DNA of 64,000 nt from Bryoerythrophyllum caledonicum (taxonomy: Eukaryota > Streptophyta > Bryopsida > Pottiales > Pottiaceae): contig OZ020517.1 of assembly GCA_963971425.1 (NCBI GenBank), positions 10,852,501 to 10,916,500 of the forward strand, in the 5' to 3' direction. Positions within the stretch are counted from its first letter, which is position 1. The number at the start of each line of letters is the position of its first letter. Under the pieces are notes generated by a model. That model searched no databases. It was not told the origin of the DNA and saw nothing but the letters and a program-made list of their open reading frames with translations. Positions 1-12,012 of this stretch are shown here, one piece after another. A program made the position numbers and the translations under genes.

Positions 1-1157
1 GTTGTAGAAACGCGGCAGTCGCTAGAAACGCGCCGCGCCATCGCAGGCCTGGAAACAATCCCAGCATCCCTACGCAGCGCTCGTCGCGGTGGCCCAACGA
101 CTTCACGATATCCTTCTCGCTCGTCCAGGACACGTAGCGCCAGTTCAGGTTCAAAGACATCTGCAAAAAACACCGCATGGGTTGATGTGAAAAACGCCTC
201 TCCTACTTAATCTTCCAAGCGACGAAGACCAGGAGAAGCAGTGGGCGCACCTTATTTGTAGGATACTGCTTCCATCCTTCGACGATCGGATCGCGCGACG
301 CCTTGAGCATCCAATTGTGGTCGAGCTTGTAGTTGCACTCCTGCAAGCAGCGCTCGAAGGACGCGACGCGCGTGAAGCGCGACAGCGAGGATACTTCGTA
401 TCGATCCTCCCACCGTAACCCTGACAACACGCGCCCTGCGCCGCGCACCCACACCTTAATCTCAATTTCTAGGAATTCACGAGGAATCATGATCTCTCTG
501 CTCTCACGTACCGTTGTGCCGCCTCGGGCCGGGGAAGAATGGAGCTAAGCAGTAGGTGCGGTTGAGCGCGCGCGCTATCACGGCGCCCGACATGTACTCC
601 ATCATCTGGTTGCCTGCTCCCACTTGGTAGCTCAGCAACGGCGCTAAGAATTTCTCCCTAGCATCAACCTGAAAATCAATCGAATCTCATCAGCTCCCCT
701 GCAAATCTCGAATGTTAACAAAGTAATCCGCAGACATGGTGAACGTCAGACTTACAACGATAGAAGGAGCCGGCGCGGGAGCAGGTGATGGAGCAGGTGA
801 TGGAGCCTCTGCACCTGTTGCACTTGTGGCCGAATTTATCTCCGGAGCCAACGAAATTATAGGCGATCTTCCATTTCCTGCACTTTCTGGAGGGCTCACT
901 GGCGATGAAGGATTCTCAGAAGTGACTTGCCACGACGAAGAATTTTCATGGACGCCGGAGCTGCTGGTGAAGTTGTGAGCTTGGACTGTGGTGGTGAGGC
1001 CGAAGAGCAGCTTGTCGAGGTTGGCGCTGTTGGGCAGCGTCTGGAAGCCGACGGTGGAGATGAGGACGACGAGGCTGACGAACAGGAGCGCCACTTGCAC
1101 GAGCACCGGCAGGCGGTCCGAGAATCCACGCCACTCAAGCTTCGAGGAGATGCCCAT
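1..1157 (-). CDS. O-fucosyltransferase-like type II membrane protein, 5' part (exons 1-4)
   Basis: This is the N-terminal part of a GDP-fucose O-fucosyltransferase-like enzyme, which in plants sits in the Golgi or ER and glycosylates proteins or wall polymers. Exons read on the minus strand are 1157-756, 668-512, 420-251 and 160 to beyond base 1; all use GT/AG junctions and their phases agree (0, 1, 0). Exon 1 starts at the ATG at 1157 and encodes a short cytosolic tail, one membrane segment (about residues 18-40, LPVLVQVALLFVSLVVL) and a Ser/Pro/Ala-rich stem ending in APSPAPAPAPSIV. Exon 2 holds the best family signature, GAGNQMMEYM followed by ARALNRTYCL and a PPF-like APFFPGP, which matches the GDP-fucose-binding start of plant O-fucosyltransferases. 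Exons 3 and 4 continue without stops (KLDHNWMLKASRDP; RWRGAFLATAAF). The catalytic C-terminal part is outside the window, so the exact subfamily is open. Confidence 0.7.
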
Positions 1158-2514
1158 GTCGTACTATGATACAATCAATCTGTCAGTCCGTCCGCACAGC
1201 CGAGAATGCCACCATCTCACGTTTCAGCACGACTTCAACAGCCACCACGGTGATCACGGTCACGACCAATGCAGATCACGTTCAAATGTACGTCCCTGCG
1301 TGCTGCCTTTCATCGTTACAAGCTGAAATTCTGTATCAAATCCTCCACTACAGCTTTGTTTCTGGGAGCTCACGAATCATTAGCGCCACTCTCTGGTGGG
1401 AGCGTTACACTAGTCGAACCAAGCGAAGGCCCTACTCGAGATTCAAAGAATGAAAACACACCAGATTCAAGAAGTGTTTTCTGCCTCACCACGTTGTAAT
1501 GGCCATCCGCCGTCAGCTTGGTCTCCACATTATCAACGACGACGAATCCACCGCACCCGAAATAATCCTTCACCCAAAGAAGGCCACACTCAATCTGGCA
1601 GTGACGCAGTCGAGAGAATCGATTTCAAAGCTTCGAATCAACACATGATCTGCAGACTTACGGAGAACCAGATCAGAAGATCGAAATCTCGCACTGAAAC
1701 CATAACTAGCTAGATAACAAAAAAACGTTGCCTCTCTCCCATACAATCGGCTGAAGCACTGTCCCCTAACCTAAATCGTTACAAAACCAGCAGCATGAGA
1801 TCCCCACCTTGCTCTCAAGATCCACCAGCCACAGCTCTGCCACAACTACTCTCCCAGAGTGAGAAGAGAATCTGGGTTTGTTCTCAAACGGTTGAATGAT
1901 CCGCGGTGCCCTGTTTGCTTGCAAAGTGAGAGAGCGCGCCGAGGAAGCTGTGGCTTTGACGCTGCGAGTGCTGTACAGTGCATATACTGTAAATAAACAT
2001 GGGGGGGGGCGATGGTGGGCGTAGTGGGTGCCCATCCGCGATGTGGGATATCGCCTCGGTGGTAAATTTAGCTGGGAGTGTGCTGGCTATGAAAGACAAG
2101 GTGTAGTTTCCGCCACGCGCCACGACTGAGATCCCGCGGGGCGGACAGCTGCAACTTGAAATTTTTCTCTTTCGCGATTCTCGCCCCACACACCCACCGC
2201 TCTCCCTCGTCTCAGACGTCTGTCTGCTGCCACCAAACGCTCCCGCACCCGGACAACTCCGACGCGAAGCGCGTCTCGTGCATCAAGGTGTTCTGGTTTG
2301 TTCGCGGTTGAGGGAGATCCGGGGTTTGGCGTGCACCACGGCTCACTCGCGGGGTTTTTGGTTCACCGGCTCGTAGCATTCTCGCGGGAGAGCACGGCAG
2401 GCTAGGCACTGGGTCGTACCAGTTGTGTTGCATCTTCTTCCCCTCCAGTCAATAGTCCGTTTCGTGAGGACTTTGCATGCACTTATGTTTGCGCTCACTA
2501 AGGTTGGATAACCT
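1158..2514. other. Upstream region of the O-fucosyltransferase-like gene, no gene recognised
   Basis: This 1.36-kb stretch lies 5' of the minus-strand gene and should hold its promoter and leader. Short open frames occur on both strands but none resembles a known protein. A run of ten G sits near 1999-2008. No clear TATA box or second gene is supported. Confidence 0.4.
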
Positions 2515-3269
2515 AAGGTTGGATGACCTATAACCACCAACTTAAGCTTGCTGACCTATTTATAGCGTTTGTATACGTGGTAAGACCATTTTTTGGGAAT
2601 TCAAAATAGGATTTCATGAATATTGCAATTGTCGTGACCATTTATTTCTTCATATTGAAATTGCTACAAATTTTCAAAGTGGATAGTAAGCCGTGACCCA
2701 TTCCTCGACATACAAAACTCTCTATTTCCACACTAAGTTGTACTAATGACCACTTCTGCATTGACTAAAAACCGGTAGCTTTGAACCAATCATGAACTGA
2801 CACCCAATTATAATTGACTTCCTAAAATTTCGGAAATGGGGTGGGTGGGTGGTGGTTTTGGTCCACTTTAGCTTGTTGGTTTTGGGGTTCGTGGTGGTGA
2901 TAGGTCATCCAACCTTATGTGGGCCAAAACCACCAGCCGCCCACCCCATTTCTGAAATTTTAGGAAGTCAGTTATGATTGGGTGTCAGTTCATGATTGGT
3001 TCAAAGCTGCCGGTTTTTAGTCAATGCAGAAGTGGTCATTAGTACAACTTAGTGTGGAAATAGAGAGTTTTGTATGTCGAGGAATGGGTCACGGCTTACT
3101 ATCCACTTTGAAAATTTGTAGCAATTTCAATATGAAGAAATAAATGGTCACGACAATTGCAATATTCATGAAATCCTATTTTGAATTCCCAAAAAATGTC
3201 TTACTACGTATACAAACGCTATAAATAGGTCAGCAAGCTTAAGTTGGTGGTTATAGGTCATCCAACCTT
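2515..3269. mobile_element. Fold-back (giant palindrome) element with about 350-bp arms
   Basis: The left arm (about 2515-2866) and right arm (about 2922-3269) are near-perfect reverse complements. They begin and end with AAGGTTGGATGACCTATAAC and its complement, and share blocks such as GTCGAGGAATGGGTCACGGC. The loop (about 2867-2921) contains a third copy of the terminal sequence (GATAGGTCATCCAACCTTAT near 2900), and a partial copy sits just outside the left end at 2500-2514. No coding capacity is visible. This is the form of a fold-back transposon or a large MITE dimer, and its transcript would fold into a long double-stranded hairpin. Confidence 0.85.
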
Positions 3270-3590
3270 ATATCCATGAATTCAGGTGCATTGAAATGTT
3301 GACAATCTGGATTGATCTAAGTAAGTTAACCGTATCTTTACTACAATACAACACACGTCTGCTTCTTTTATAAACAAAGTTGTACATAGCAACAACCACT
3401 TTATTGGGAGTGCTCAGTGATTCTTTTTGTAATGAATTGGACATGATGGCAATTAATATCATAACCAAAATCAGTCATCAACACGTTGTTTCTTCAAGTG
3501 ATAACTGTGAAGGCTTCAAAATATTGCACTCAGTCGCTACAATCAAGGTGCTTCATTGCTCATCCAAAGTGTACAAGTGAAAGATTGTGT
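3270..3590. other. Spacer between two inverted-repeat elements
   Basis: AT-rich sequence with only short, unrecognisable open frames. It separates the fold-back element from the first TTAA-flanked element; nothing else can be supported here. Confidence 0.3.
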
Positions 3591-3594
3591 TTAA

Positions 3595-4537
3595 CCCCTA
3601 AAAGCCCAAGAGTCTCCTTGGGGCACTCTTGAAGGTTTGAGTAGGTTCCTATGGTGTCAATTTATAACATTCCTTCTTGAAATTTCTACTGTAGATGGAC
3701 ATTATTGAAAGCTTCGGGTGTCAATTTTTTTTGCTTAATCCGACATTTTATGAAAAAGTTACAGGGTTTTGAATTTCATATGGGGGGAGTGGGCATGTTG
3801 GGGCAACTCCAAAACTTTTGCTAGGACACTCTATTGAATGTGAGATTTTCAATCCTAGCGAATAATATCATTTCCTTTCATATTGTCAAAAAAAATCTCT
3901 TGTCTTTAGTGGAAAATAGCATAATAATCTATGTCAAACATTTTCACACATTGTCACACTTTGTCGGGCAAGGTACCAAAAAAACTTCTTCTTTTCCACA
4001 TAAAGCTTAGAGACCTTCATATTTCTTACATTTTGTTTCATCTACTACGAGATGGGGTCTAAACCTTCTTATTGACCATTCGGATTGTCATTCTAAAACA
4101 TCTATAGTTCACAAAAAAATAAAACGTGAACTGGCAATTTTTGAACCATTACTCCTTGCACGTTTGTTTTGAGTACGTTAGACCCCTTCTCTACCTCTAA
4201 TAATTGGTGTACAAGGAAACAACATCATGATTAACATGATGGTAATTTTTTCAGACCTTCTATAGTGCAAAATTTGACACCAAGTGTAGTCAAAATCTGT
4301 TGATCCATTTAACGTTGGGAAGAATATGAACAATTTTCTCTACTTCAAACACTGTAATATTTCAATCTGTGTGGTCAAAGTTTATGAAATTTTGTGAGGA
4401 CATCAATCAACAAGTCTTAATTGAGATCCTACGGCTTGATGTAGAAATTAAAGGTTTTGGATACCTCATTACTCATTGCACTAGAACGAGCAATTTTTAT
4501 ATGTTTTTGGTATGAAAATGCCTTGGGCCTTTAGGGA
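3595..4537. mobile_element. TTAA-flanked inverted-repeat element A (943 bp)
   Basis: The element is flanked by TTAA at 3591-3594 and 4538-4541. Its ends are inverted repeats of about 20 bp: CCCCTAAAAGCCCAAG on the left and CTTGGGCCTTTAGGGA on the right. Target duplication of TTAA plus CCC-starting ends is the signature of piggyBac-type elements. There is no transposase, so this is a non-autonomous copy. A diverged copy lies in reverse orientation near 62750-63290. Confidence 0.7.
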
Positions 4538-4686
4538 TTAAACACGAAGCACACTAATGTCCCTCACCTAATTTGAGGTGATAGAGCTTTCGCCATGACA
4601 ACAATGCTAATGATGACTGGAAAAGTACGTTGTAGTCTTTACTAGAGGTCAAATAAAGCAAAAGACTCTCATATCTACATGGTTAA

Positions 4687-5388
4687 CCCTTAAACATCGA
4701 GGTGACCAAAATGTGGTTGATGAAAGAATGTAAAATGCTCCTACGTGATGATAAAACATTACTTTCATCCAAGTTTTTGTGAAGGTATTGTCAATGAGTG
4801 CATGTACCACATGCACTGTAGATACCCTTCATAAAGTGTGTAGCTTATTCTTTGAACAAGAAAATGTTTGTGTCAACGTAGTGTACTTTCGAAACTTCTA
4901 GCTTTAGCTCTCAATCTGAATTTGAGTCATTAAAATAATATTTAAAAAAATTGAGTCTTACAAATGAAACAAAGTTTATCAAATCTAGTTTCCAATCCAA
5001 TTTGAAAATTCGAAAAATACATAAAATTGAGTAAGTTATTGCAATTTGAACTTTGGGCCTTGTACCATGAATGACCAATTTTCTAATTTTATTTGAACAC
5101 GGAAGTTTCATCTACACCACAAGTTTCAGCACAATAATGTACACCTTCAGTGAAATTTTCATATTTTTATGCAAAATTTGTATATGATATGAGTATTCTT
5201 CCAATTTTCTTCAGAAAATCACAATAATTTGAGTCTTCACAAAAAAATCTTGTGTTTTTGGTGACGTGTCATGTCATCTCTGCAAAATGAAACAAAAATA
5301 TTTCCGCTTATATTTGATGAAGAATTAGAGCACATATTAGAATGAAAATCGGAATTGATGCCATGGTCAAAGCTCCGTCCTTTAAGGG
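4687..5388. mobile_element. TTAA-flanked inverted-repeat element B (702 bp)
   Basis: TTAA at 4683-4686 and 5389-5392 bounds a 702-bp segment that starts CCCTTAAACATCG and ends CCGTCCTTTAAGGG. The inverted ends are about 13 bp and of the same CCCTTAAA type as elements A and D. The interior is AT-rich and non-coding. Confidence 0.6.
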
Positions 5389-5606
5389 TTAAGAAGAGAG
5401 AGTGCTGGTGACTATATTGTTTGGACAGAGAACAAAAAAAATTCAAGTTGCACCTGCCCGTCTACGGACACAGCCCGCGGGAGCTCAATTGTGGCAAGCC
5501 TAGCAGTCGCTTCTGGAGATCCGAGTTGTTCGGTGTGGGCTAATTTGGGCTAATTTCTTGGGGCGTGTAAAGTGCTCGGATGGTGAGTACAGTCAAAACT
5601 CTTTAA
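5389..5606. other. Spacer between TTAA elements B and C
   Basis: A short, somewhat more GC-rich stretch (around 5450-5600) with no recognisable gene or repeat. Confidence 0.25.
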
Positions 5607-6857
5607 TCCTTTGATCCTTAAATGTCAGTTGGGAACAGGATATACAAGGACGTATTTTACTCTAGAAAATGTAGTAAAGTCTAGCAAGACTGACACCTTC
5701 GGATTGAAAATTCTTCAACTAACATCTTTCATTTGGGAGTCATTTCAATATTTCAACCTTATCATGTTCAAATACAACACTGTACATGTAGCATACGGTG
5801 GCCACCAATGGCACCTTTTGACGTTTAACCCCTAAAGGACCATGGCAATTTTTCCTCAAAAACACTCCAAAATTGCCATTTTCAGCACATTCAGCACAAA
5901 ATGATACAAAATCATTTTTTTGAAAATTAAACCGTAGGATCTTGTACTAGGCTTGTATGAGAGTGTGTGGTACAAATTTTGGTAAGTTTGACCGCATAGA
6001 TTGAAAGATATTAGCCTTTGAAGTGCAACATAATCTCTTTTTCAGGTCATACTATACACCTTCAACAAACTTCGACCACCTTCTATGGCAACTTTTTGCA
6101 CTACGGGCCGTGAATTTATTGTGTTAACTTGAAAAGGATCATGTTAGGCACATGTGCACCAAATTTTAGAAGTAGAAGAGGTGTAGAAGATGTCCTAAAA
6201 CATCCTGCAATGCAACTATGTGCCGAGAATCAACAATACACTTTATATTTTGCATATATCATATCCTTCTCAAATATTTGAAATTCACAAATCCGTACGG
6301 TAGATGCAAAAATCTCAATTTCCTTTCCAAGAGGACATTTTTTTTCTTTTAAATGGACAAAAACTCGAATTTCTATTGAATTTAGAAGTTATTAAAGTTT
6401 GGTGACAGTATCTGTGATATGTCACACTAAACTGCTGCACTATTTGTATATGTAAGTGAAAATAAATTGTAACTTTTGAAACGTAAGTCGGAATTCTACG
6501 AAATTTGTGTCTAGGCAAAGCTAATCACAAGTTGTTCATTCAATAAAAAATCTTAGAAAATAATGCCTAGAATTGAGAACGTGGTACCTCACTCAAACCC
6601 AAAATGTCCCCCAAGGGGACATTGGTCCTTTAGGGGTTAACCCTTATACGTCAAAAGGTGCTGCTGGTGGCCATAGTATTCTACATGTACAATGTTGTAT
6701 TTGAATATGATAAGGTTGAAATATTGAAATGACTCCCAAATGAAAGATGTTAGTTGAAGATTCTTCAATCCAAAGGTGTAAGTCTTGCTAAACTTTACTA
6801 CATTTTCTAGAGTAAAATACGGTCCAATATATACGGTTCCCGACGGACGTTTAAAGG
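5607..6857. mobile_element. TTAA-type element C with about 210-bp inverted arms, split by element D
   Basis: The left arm (about 5616-5824) and right arm (about 6641-6850) are diverged inverted repeats; for example CATCTTTCATTTGGGAGTCA on the left corresponds to TGACTCCCAAATGAAAGATG on the right. TTAA lies at 5603-5606 and 6858-6861, and the outer ends resemble CCTTTAAA. Element D is inserted at its centre, where the flanking arms meet at GACGTTTAA and TTAACCCTTATACGTC. Joined without D, the arms would form a long hairpin. Confidence 0.6.
5829..6636. mobile_element. TTAA-flanked inverted-repeat element D (808 bp), nested in C
   Basis: TTAA at 5825-5828 and 6637-6640 flanks an element that begins CCCCTAAAGGACCATGG and ends GGTCCTTTAGGGG, giving about 16 bp of inverted terminal sequence. 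Internal motifs such as TTTGACCGCATAGATTGAAAG recur in element A and near 62900, which shows one family. No coding region is seen. Confidence 0.7.
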
Positions 6858-6868
6858 TTAAATGTTAC

Positions 6869-6951
6869 CACTTTTACGTGTTAGAATCTCATATATGTTA
6901 TGAAAATTACGCTAGATTCACATATATGAGATTCTAACATGTAAAAGGTGG
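6869..6951. mobile_element. Small hairpin element (about 83 bp)
   Basis: Two arms of about 28 bp (6869-6896 and 6921-6951) are almost exact reverse complements, sharing GTTAGAATCTCATATATG and its complement. They surround a 24-base loop. It is too short for a gene and looks like a miniature inverted-repeat element. Confidence 0.6.
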
Positions 6952-7231
6952 GCCCCGTCTTTATCGCATGGGGTCATTTTTCTGGCCCTCTTATTTTGGG
7001 GGGTCTAGAGGCTTTTTTTGGATTTTTTGGGGACAAATTTGGAGCCTATGGCCATTGTTCACCTTCGAGGCCCCTCCCTTGCTATAAATAGGACCCCATC
7101 CAAAAATAAAATAGGGACCACGTTTGGCCCCACCACCTCGTGGCCCCCTCGGGTAAGTACCAACGAGGGGGTCAATTCGCCCTGGGTGCCTTTGGTGGGC
7201 TCTTTTGGAAGAACTATTCATGGTGATAACT
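6952..7231. repeat. Dispersed repeat fragment with GCCCTCTTATTTTGG motif
   Basis: The word GCCCTCTTATTTTGGGGGGTC at about 6977 recurs with small changes near 8525 (GCCCTCTTATTTTGGAGGGTC). The intervening DNA is non-coding. These are probably pieces of one repeat family, but full ends cannot be defined. Confidence 0.35.
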
Positions 7232-7771
7232 TAGGGCCGCTTCACACTTGGTGGCCAAGTGGAGTGGCCGTCGATTTCCACCAATGAGATTGCTAGAATG
7301 GCCAAAGTCCGGACTTTAGGCCTGCACACTTGTGCCCAGACTCCAAAGGCCGTCGTCCTACATGGCAACACTTTTGGGTTGTTTTGGCCCCAAAGCGACG
7401 GCCTCTCGAGCAAAATATGGGTCGCCCATTATAGCGGACCCAAACTACAATCGAGAGTCCGTCGAATTTTTTAATCAAATAATAAAAAACTGACAAGATC
7501 TGGACCGTTAGATGAAAGAGGCCGAATTATTTAGCTCATTTTTTTTGGCTCATTTTTTTGGCTCATTTTTTTGGGCTAATTTTTTTGGCGTAATGATATG
7601 GGATTTGGACTTTGGATTTGGCCTTTGGGACTTCATACCACAGTTGGCCAAACCTTCAATCTATATTATTAAATGTATTTTTTTGGCAAAAAATTTGGCC
7701 TCTTGCCATAGTTTGGCCACTCATTTTGACGGACGGTCACTCGACTTGGGCATAGTGTAAAGCGGCCCTTA
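7232..7771. mobile_element. MITE E of the GGGCCGCTTTACACTA family (about 540 bp)
   Basis: The left end TTAGGGCCGCTTCACACTTG and the complement of the right end (TAAGGGCCGCTTTACACTAT) match over about 40 bp with few changes. The interior has no recognisable protein. Related ends occur at 13020-13161 and 13723-14105. The ends do not clearly name a superfamily. Confidence 0.6.
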
Positions 7772-10420
7772 TAAGCCTCGTTCGGGTGTCCCCACAAGCC
7801 ACTTGGTCAAGACACTACACTAATAAAAACAAATGAAATATCCAACGCGTTGGTCGGATTCGTACATAATTAATTCAAAATAGAGAGTTGTACAAAGTTT
7901 TGGAAAATATAAAGTATTTGTCTAAGGTGATACCCATGTAATGCCAAGGTCATACCCTTGTAATATCTAGGCAATACTCATGTACACCTAGGTGATACCC
8001 ATTGTGTTGGAACCACGGCATTAAAAAAAATTGGTTTGTATTGGAGGTGTCTGAACCACACCGATGTGAACAGTATGGTGTTTCCTCCAGTTATTATACG
8101 TGAAAAGACAACTCAAAGAGAAGAAATTGTCTCTAGAATTTGAGCTAAGGTATACCCCTAGACTAAGCAATGTGCATATAAAGAGAACCCAAATAACAGT
8201 ACATTTATTTTTTAGTGATAGCGAATACAACTACAATTTCAATCCAGGTGATTTCATGTTTTTCCGATGAAATGTGAAATAGTTATCAATTTTCAAAGTG
8301 ATCAGCCATGTTTAGCTTAATTATGCCACTTGGTACCCCCGTTAGTGTTGACCAAGAATCAGGGGTCTTGACCAATAATAAGCCTTAATTTGGAGCTGAC
8401 AAAGAGTAAATGGGTGGAAATCGGGCGGATAAGGGGTAGTCCGGCCCATCACCACCCACCTTCTTATTACTGTCACTCTATATTTGGGTTTGTGAGCCTT
8501 AACAAGACTCACAACCTCATTTATTGCCCTCTTATTTTGGAGGGTCCAGATACCTTTTTGGCAAATTTTATGTCAAATTTAGGACATGCAGCTCAAAAAT
8601 AAGCCAATGTTTTCGAATGAGGTCTTATTTATAGAAAGGCCCTGTAAACATTAAATTTTTTAAAGTAAACCTTTTTTCAAATTGACAGTGTAAATAGGGC
8701 TTCAAGTTAAGTTGTTTTAGAAATAAACTAGTAAAGTAACCTATGGCGGCTAGGAGATTTGAAAAGGTGTTTAGTTATACAAACGGTTAAGATTTGGGTA
8801 GTTTTTATAGTTATATGGCGGCTGTGACTTTTGAGATCCAGATTTGAAGCGGTGTCAACTAGACCTCCCAACCAGGGATAAGTAATGGCTGTGAAGAAAG
8901 AAGTGTACCACACAACATTGCATTTTTCATATTTTGAGTGTGTGAGTCCTTGATGGTAATTTTGAGTGATAGTATTTAGAGTATGCTGAATTATTGCAAG
9001 TCTGGTTGATGTTCAAATCAAGTCTGATGAATTGTACTTTAAAAGAATAGCAATAAAAATAATATCCATTATCAAACTGCTGAATTAAAAGGATGATATC
9101 AAGTGAGAGAAGTACAGTCAATTAGACTAAGTAAAGGTGAGGTTCTGAGGCATAATTGGTAGAAGTACAGTGAATGTGATTCAAGTCAAGTAGACTGAAC
9201 ATGTGATGGAAAACCATGGTGGCACATGAATGTGGAGTGAATAGAAGGGAAACTGTCAAGTCGACATTGTTAACTGGAGCACAACACATGTCAAAGTAAA
9301 GTGTCACAGATGGGATTGAGAGTTATTTTTGGGAATTAAATTGTAGTTGAGTCAGTTGTATAATGAAGCAAACTGAGCAATGCATTTTCCCTGTTAGAAA
9401 ATTATTTACTGTGCACGGTAGAATAATTTGAATTATAAATTAAATTAGAATGATGGCATTTTTAGATGCATCATTGGAAGGCATGGCGGGGAGCATGGCC
9501 TTGAAGAGTGTTAAGATGATCCTAGAGAGAAGAGTCTTAGTTAAGTGACATCATTGTGTAATTGTGAAATAGAAACCAATTGGATTCTATAGATTAGTAG
9601 GCCTAACTAATTTATTGGAAATCTATTTGAAGGACTGGATAAAAAAATTAAGAAATTGGACTAATGTATGATTGATGAGAGATTCTTTGAGGATTGATCT
9701 CCCTCATTTAAGTGTCAATTCTTGTCGTTGTAATAATTTAGTTTTGTTTCTTCTTGTAAGTCCATAAACGGTATTTACAATTAAGAGAGAATGATGTGAG
9801 AAAGAAATATATATGTAAATCCATGGTATTATTATTAATATGAAATAGGAATTTGAAAAAGAAACGAGGAAGATGTAGCAGAAGAGAGGGAACGGATATT
9901 GCTTGAGATAAGTAGATATCTTTATGTGAATGCTTTGAATAGATTTTGATTCATATATATAAATTATAAGTTATATGAAATGGAAAGCATTATGATATTG
10001 GATCTTGTCTATTGGACCAGAGCACTGTCTATTTGACGAGGCTATAACCGCCTAAGGGTGATACCCCTAGATACTGTCAAATTGAATTACCCCATAGCCA
10101 TTAAAAAATGGGATATGATAAGAGTGAGATCTAGATAACTTACAGAATAGCTTTGGGTTTATTTGGAAGAATACTTTGTGTATTAAGGAATTATTTTCTT
10201 TGTAATCTACGAGTGACCATTAATTACACTAAAAACGCTAAACGAAAAGACCTTTTCCCGAACCAACCTTTTTATGTAGCTTGGAGTTAATTAAAGGATT
10301 ACAAAATTTAACACTATAGGCCCTACCAACAAAATTATAGGGGACATGTTTAATCCAAGCCCCACCTTGTGGTCCCTTGTCGTTTTGACAAGGGTGAGAT
10401 ATGTTGTCAAGGTGGACAAT
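7772..10420. other. AT-rich DNA with no recognised gene (2.6 kb)
   Basis: Only short open frames occur on either strand. Between 7920 and 8000 there is a loose repetition of 'GGTGATACCCATGTA / GGTCATACCCTTGTAA' words, again near 8145 and 10060. From about 8730 to 10220 the DNA is purine-rich on the plus strand with no coding signal. I see no RNA gene. Confidence 0.35.
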
Positions 10421-10555
10421 AGAGTTTTTATGGAAATAAAAGAGGGCGACACTGTATGTCACCTCAAATCCTAGGGTCTTATGTTAGTAATTGGGACCAC
10501 ATGGATATGGTGACTTGGCCTAGGAAAGGTGTGGAGGAACTACCCATTAAATTTT

Positions 10556-10955
10556 TGGGAACTTACGATACTACGGGGAAGCTTTAGCTTGCATGGGGTA
10601 GGGCCCAAGAGCATTGATTGCCAAGCATCGCATTGGTGTAGAAAAAGGGAGTATGAGATTATTAGAAGTCATAATTTGTACATATTTTTTGTCATGTTTG
10701 GTACCACTGTCATATTGGCTTTCCCCTTCACAAAGCACTTTCAAGAAAACTCAAATATAAGAGAGTTTTCCTGAAAGTGTTTCTCTAATGTGAAAGCCAA
10801 TATGACTATGGTGCTAGACATGACGAAATTTTTCATGCACCAAATTAGAATTCCAAAAATCTCCCATTTTCTGCCCCAAAGAAATGCTTGGCAATCAATG
10901 CTCTTGGGCCTACCCCATGCAAGCTACAACTCTCCCATAGTACCCCAAGTTCGCA
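10556..10955. repeat. Fold-back repeat with about 190-bp arms
   Basis: The left arm (about 10556-10757) and right arm (about 10764-10955) are reverse complements over most of their length, including GCTTGCATGGGGTAGG and CAAGAGCATTGATTGCCAAGC. The centre is CAAATATAAG near 10754-10763. A diverged single arm of the same repeat (TAGGTAGGGCCCATGAGCATTG) lies at about 14160-14220. Confidence 0.75.
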
Positions 10956-11589
10956 AAAAGCTGACCGGTGGTTACCTCACACCTTTGCCAAGCCATGTCA
11001 CCAAGGGCTCGGGAGAAACTACACCCATGCTGGTACCTCTCATGGATGAGCATGTGATGAATGGTGGGTAACCCAAGTTCGCAAAGCCGTGTAAGTTACC
11101 CAATGCAATACGTACCAAGACGTATTGCAATGGTGCGAAGTCAACAACTCCTGACCGACGCCGCCTTCAGCATCCAATGTTGTGGCGATTTAGGGTGAGA
11201 GCCGTTGGGCTGTGGGTTTGGAGCACTTTTTATATCAATCATGGCCATTCAAAGTTAACTCAATCAACCATCCACATCACTCTTATGATTAAAAAATTTC
11301 ATTTTGAATGCACATCACTAATCCATGGATTTTGAATCATACCTTCTATTTCAAATGGCATCTTGTATTCATTTGAATCCATATCTTACATAGTTAGAGG
11401 AGATCGTACTTTTGAAGGTTTTAGGGTTTTTCTCTTTTTTGCTTGAATGGAAGGTATGCTGCAATATGTGCTTGTACGTATTAGTGCAGAAACAAAGCCA
11501 TATTATGATACAGTCCGACATTTTGATACGTATTGTACTTCTTGCTTTACGTAGCAACACGTATTGCTAGCTTAAAAATACATATCGTG

Positions 11590-12012
11590 ATGGCGTCGTA
11601 TCTCTCTAAGCTCAACTACCTCGCCAACCCGGTCACCACGCACGTCCAGAGCGCTGAGCAGTACAACCAGGACGTGAACTCTCTGGGGCTCGTGTCCGAG
11701 CGCAAAACCGAGGAGGCCATGGAGATTCTCAAGCTCATGAGCTCGTCGTTCCTGGTGGTGCTCTGCCAGGCCATCGACCTCCGCCATGTGGAGGAAACCA
11801 TGCAGGCAACCGTGAAGCAAGTCGTCTCGCAAGCAGCCAAGAAGACGATGTTCATTAGCAAGGACAGCACGCTCATCCCGTCGCGCTTCTCCGAGAAGGA
11901 CCTCCTGCTCGTCGTCGAGCGCCAGCCCGTCTTCTCCTACATCGACGATGCCGCCTATGAATCCTACCCCTTGATGGAGAAGGCGCCTGCGCCTCCTCTT
12001 CACGCCGCCTGA
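11590..12012 (+). pseudogene. PAL: Phenylalanine ammonia-lyase fragment (C-terminal region)
   Basis: About 140 codons match the C-terminal third of plant phenylalanine ammonia-lyase, the cytosolic enzyme that opens the phenylpropanoid pathway by deaminating phenylalanine to cinnamate. Diagnostic stretches are [47 protein letters not shown] and [11 protein letters not shown], in the family order. Full PAL has roughly 700 residues; the MIO active-site Ala-Ser-Gly and the N-terminal two thirds are absent. The open frame (11533-12012, ATG at 11533 or 11590) ends soon after SYPLMEK in a low-complexity tail made by a local tandem duplication, so the natural C-terminus is lost. The frame has no stops, which suggests recent capture. 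It is GC-rich against AT-rich flanks and lies inside a pair of long inverted repeats. Confidence 0.85.

Noticed and set aside
736-1169. Plus-strand frames opposite exon 1 of the O-fucosyltransferase-like gene
   Set aside because: Shadow of a Pro/Ala-rich coding exon; the minus-strand frame continues in phase through three further exons.
7772-10420. Search for tRNA, rRNA or snRNA genes in the long gene-poor stretch
   Set aside because: No cloverleaf or conserved RNA-gene boxes could be identified by eye.
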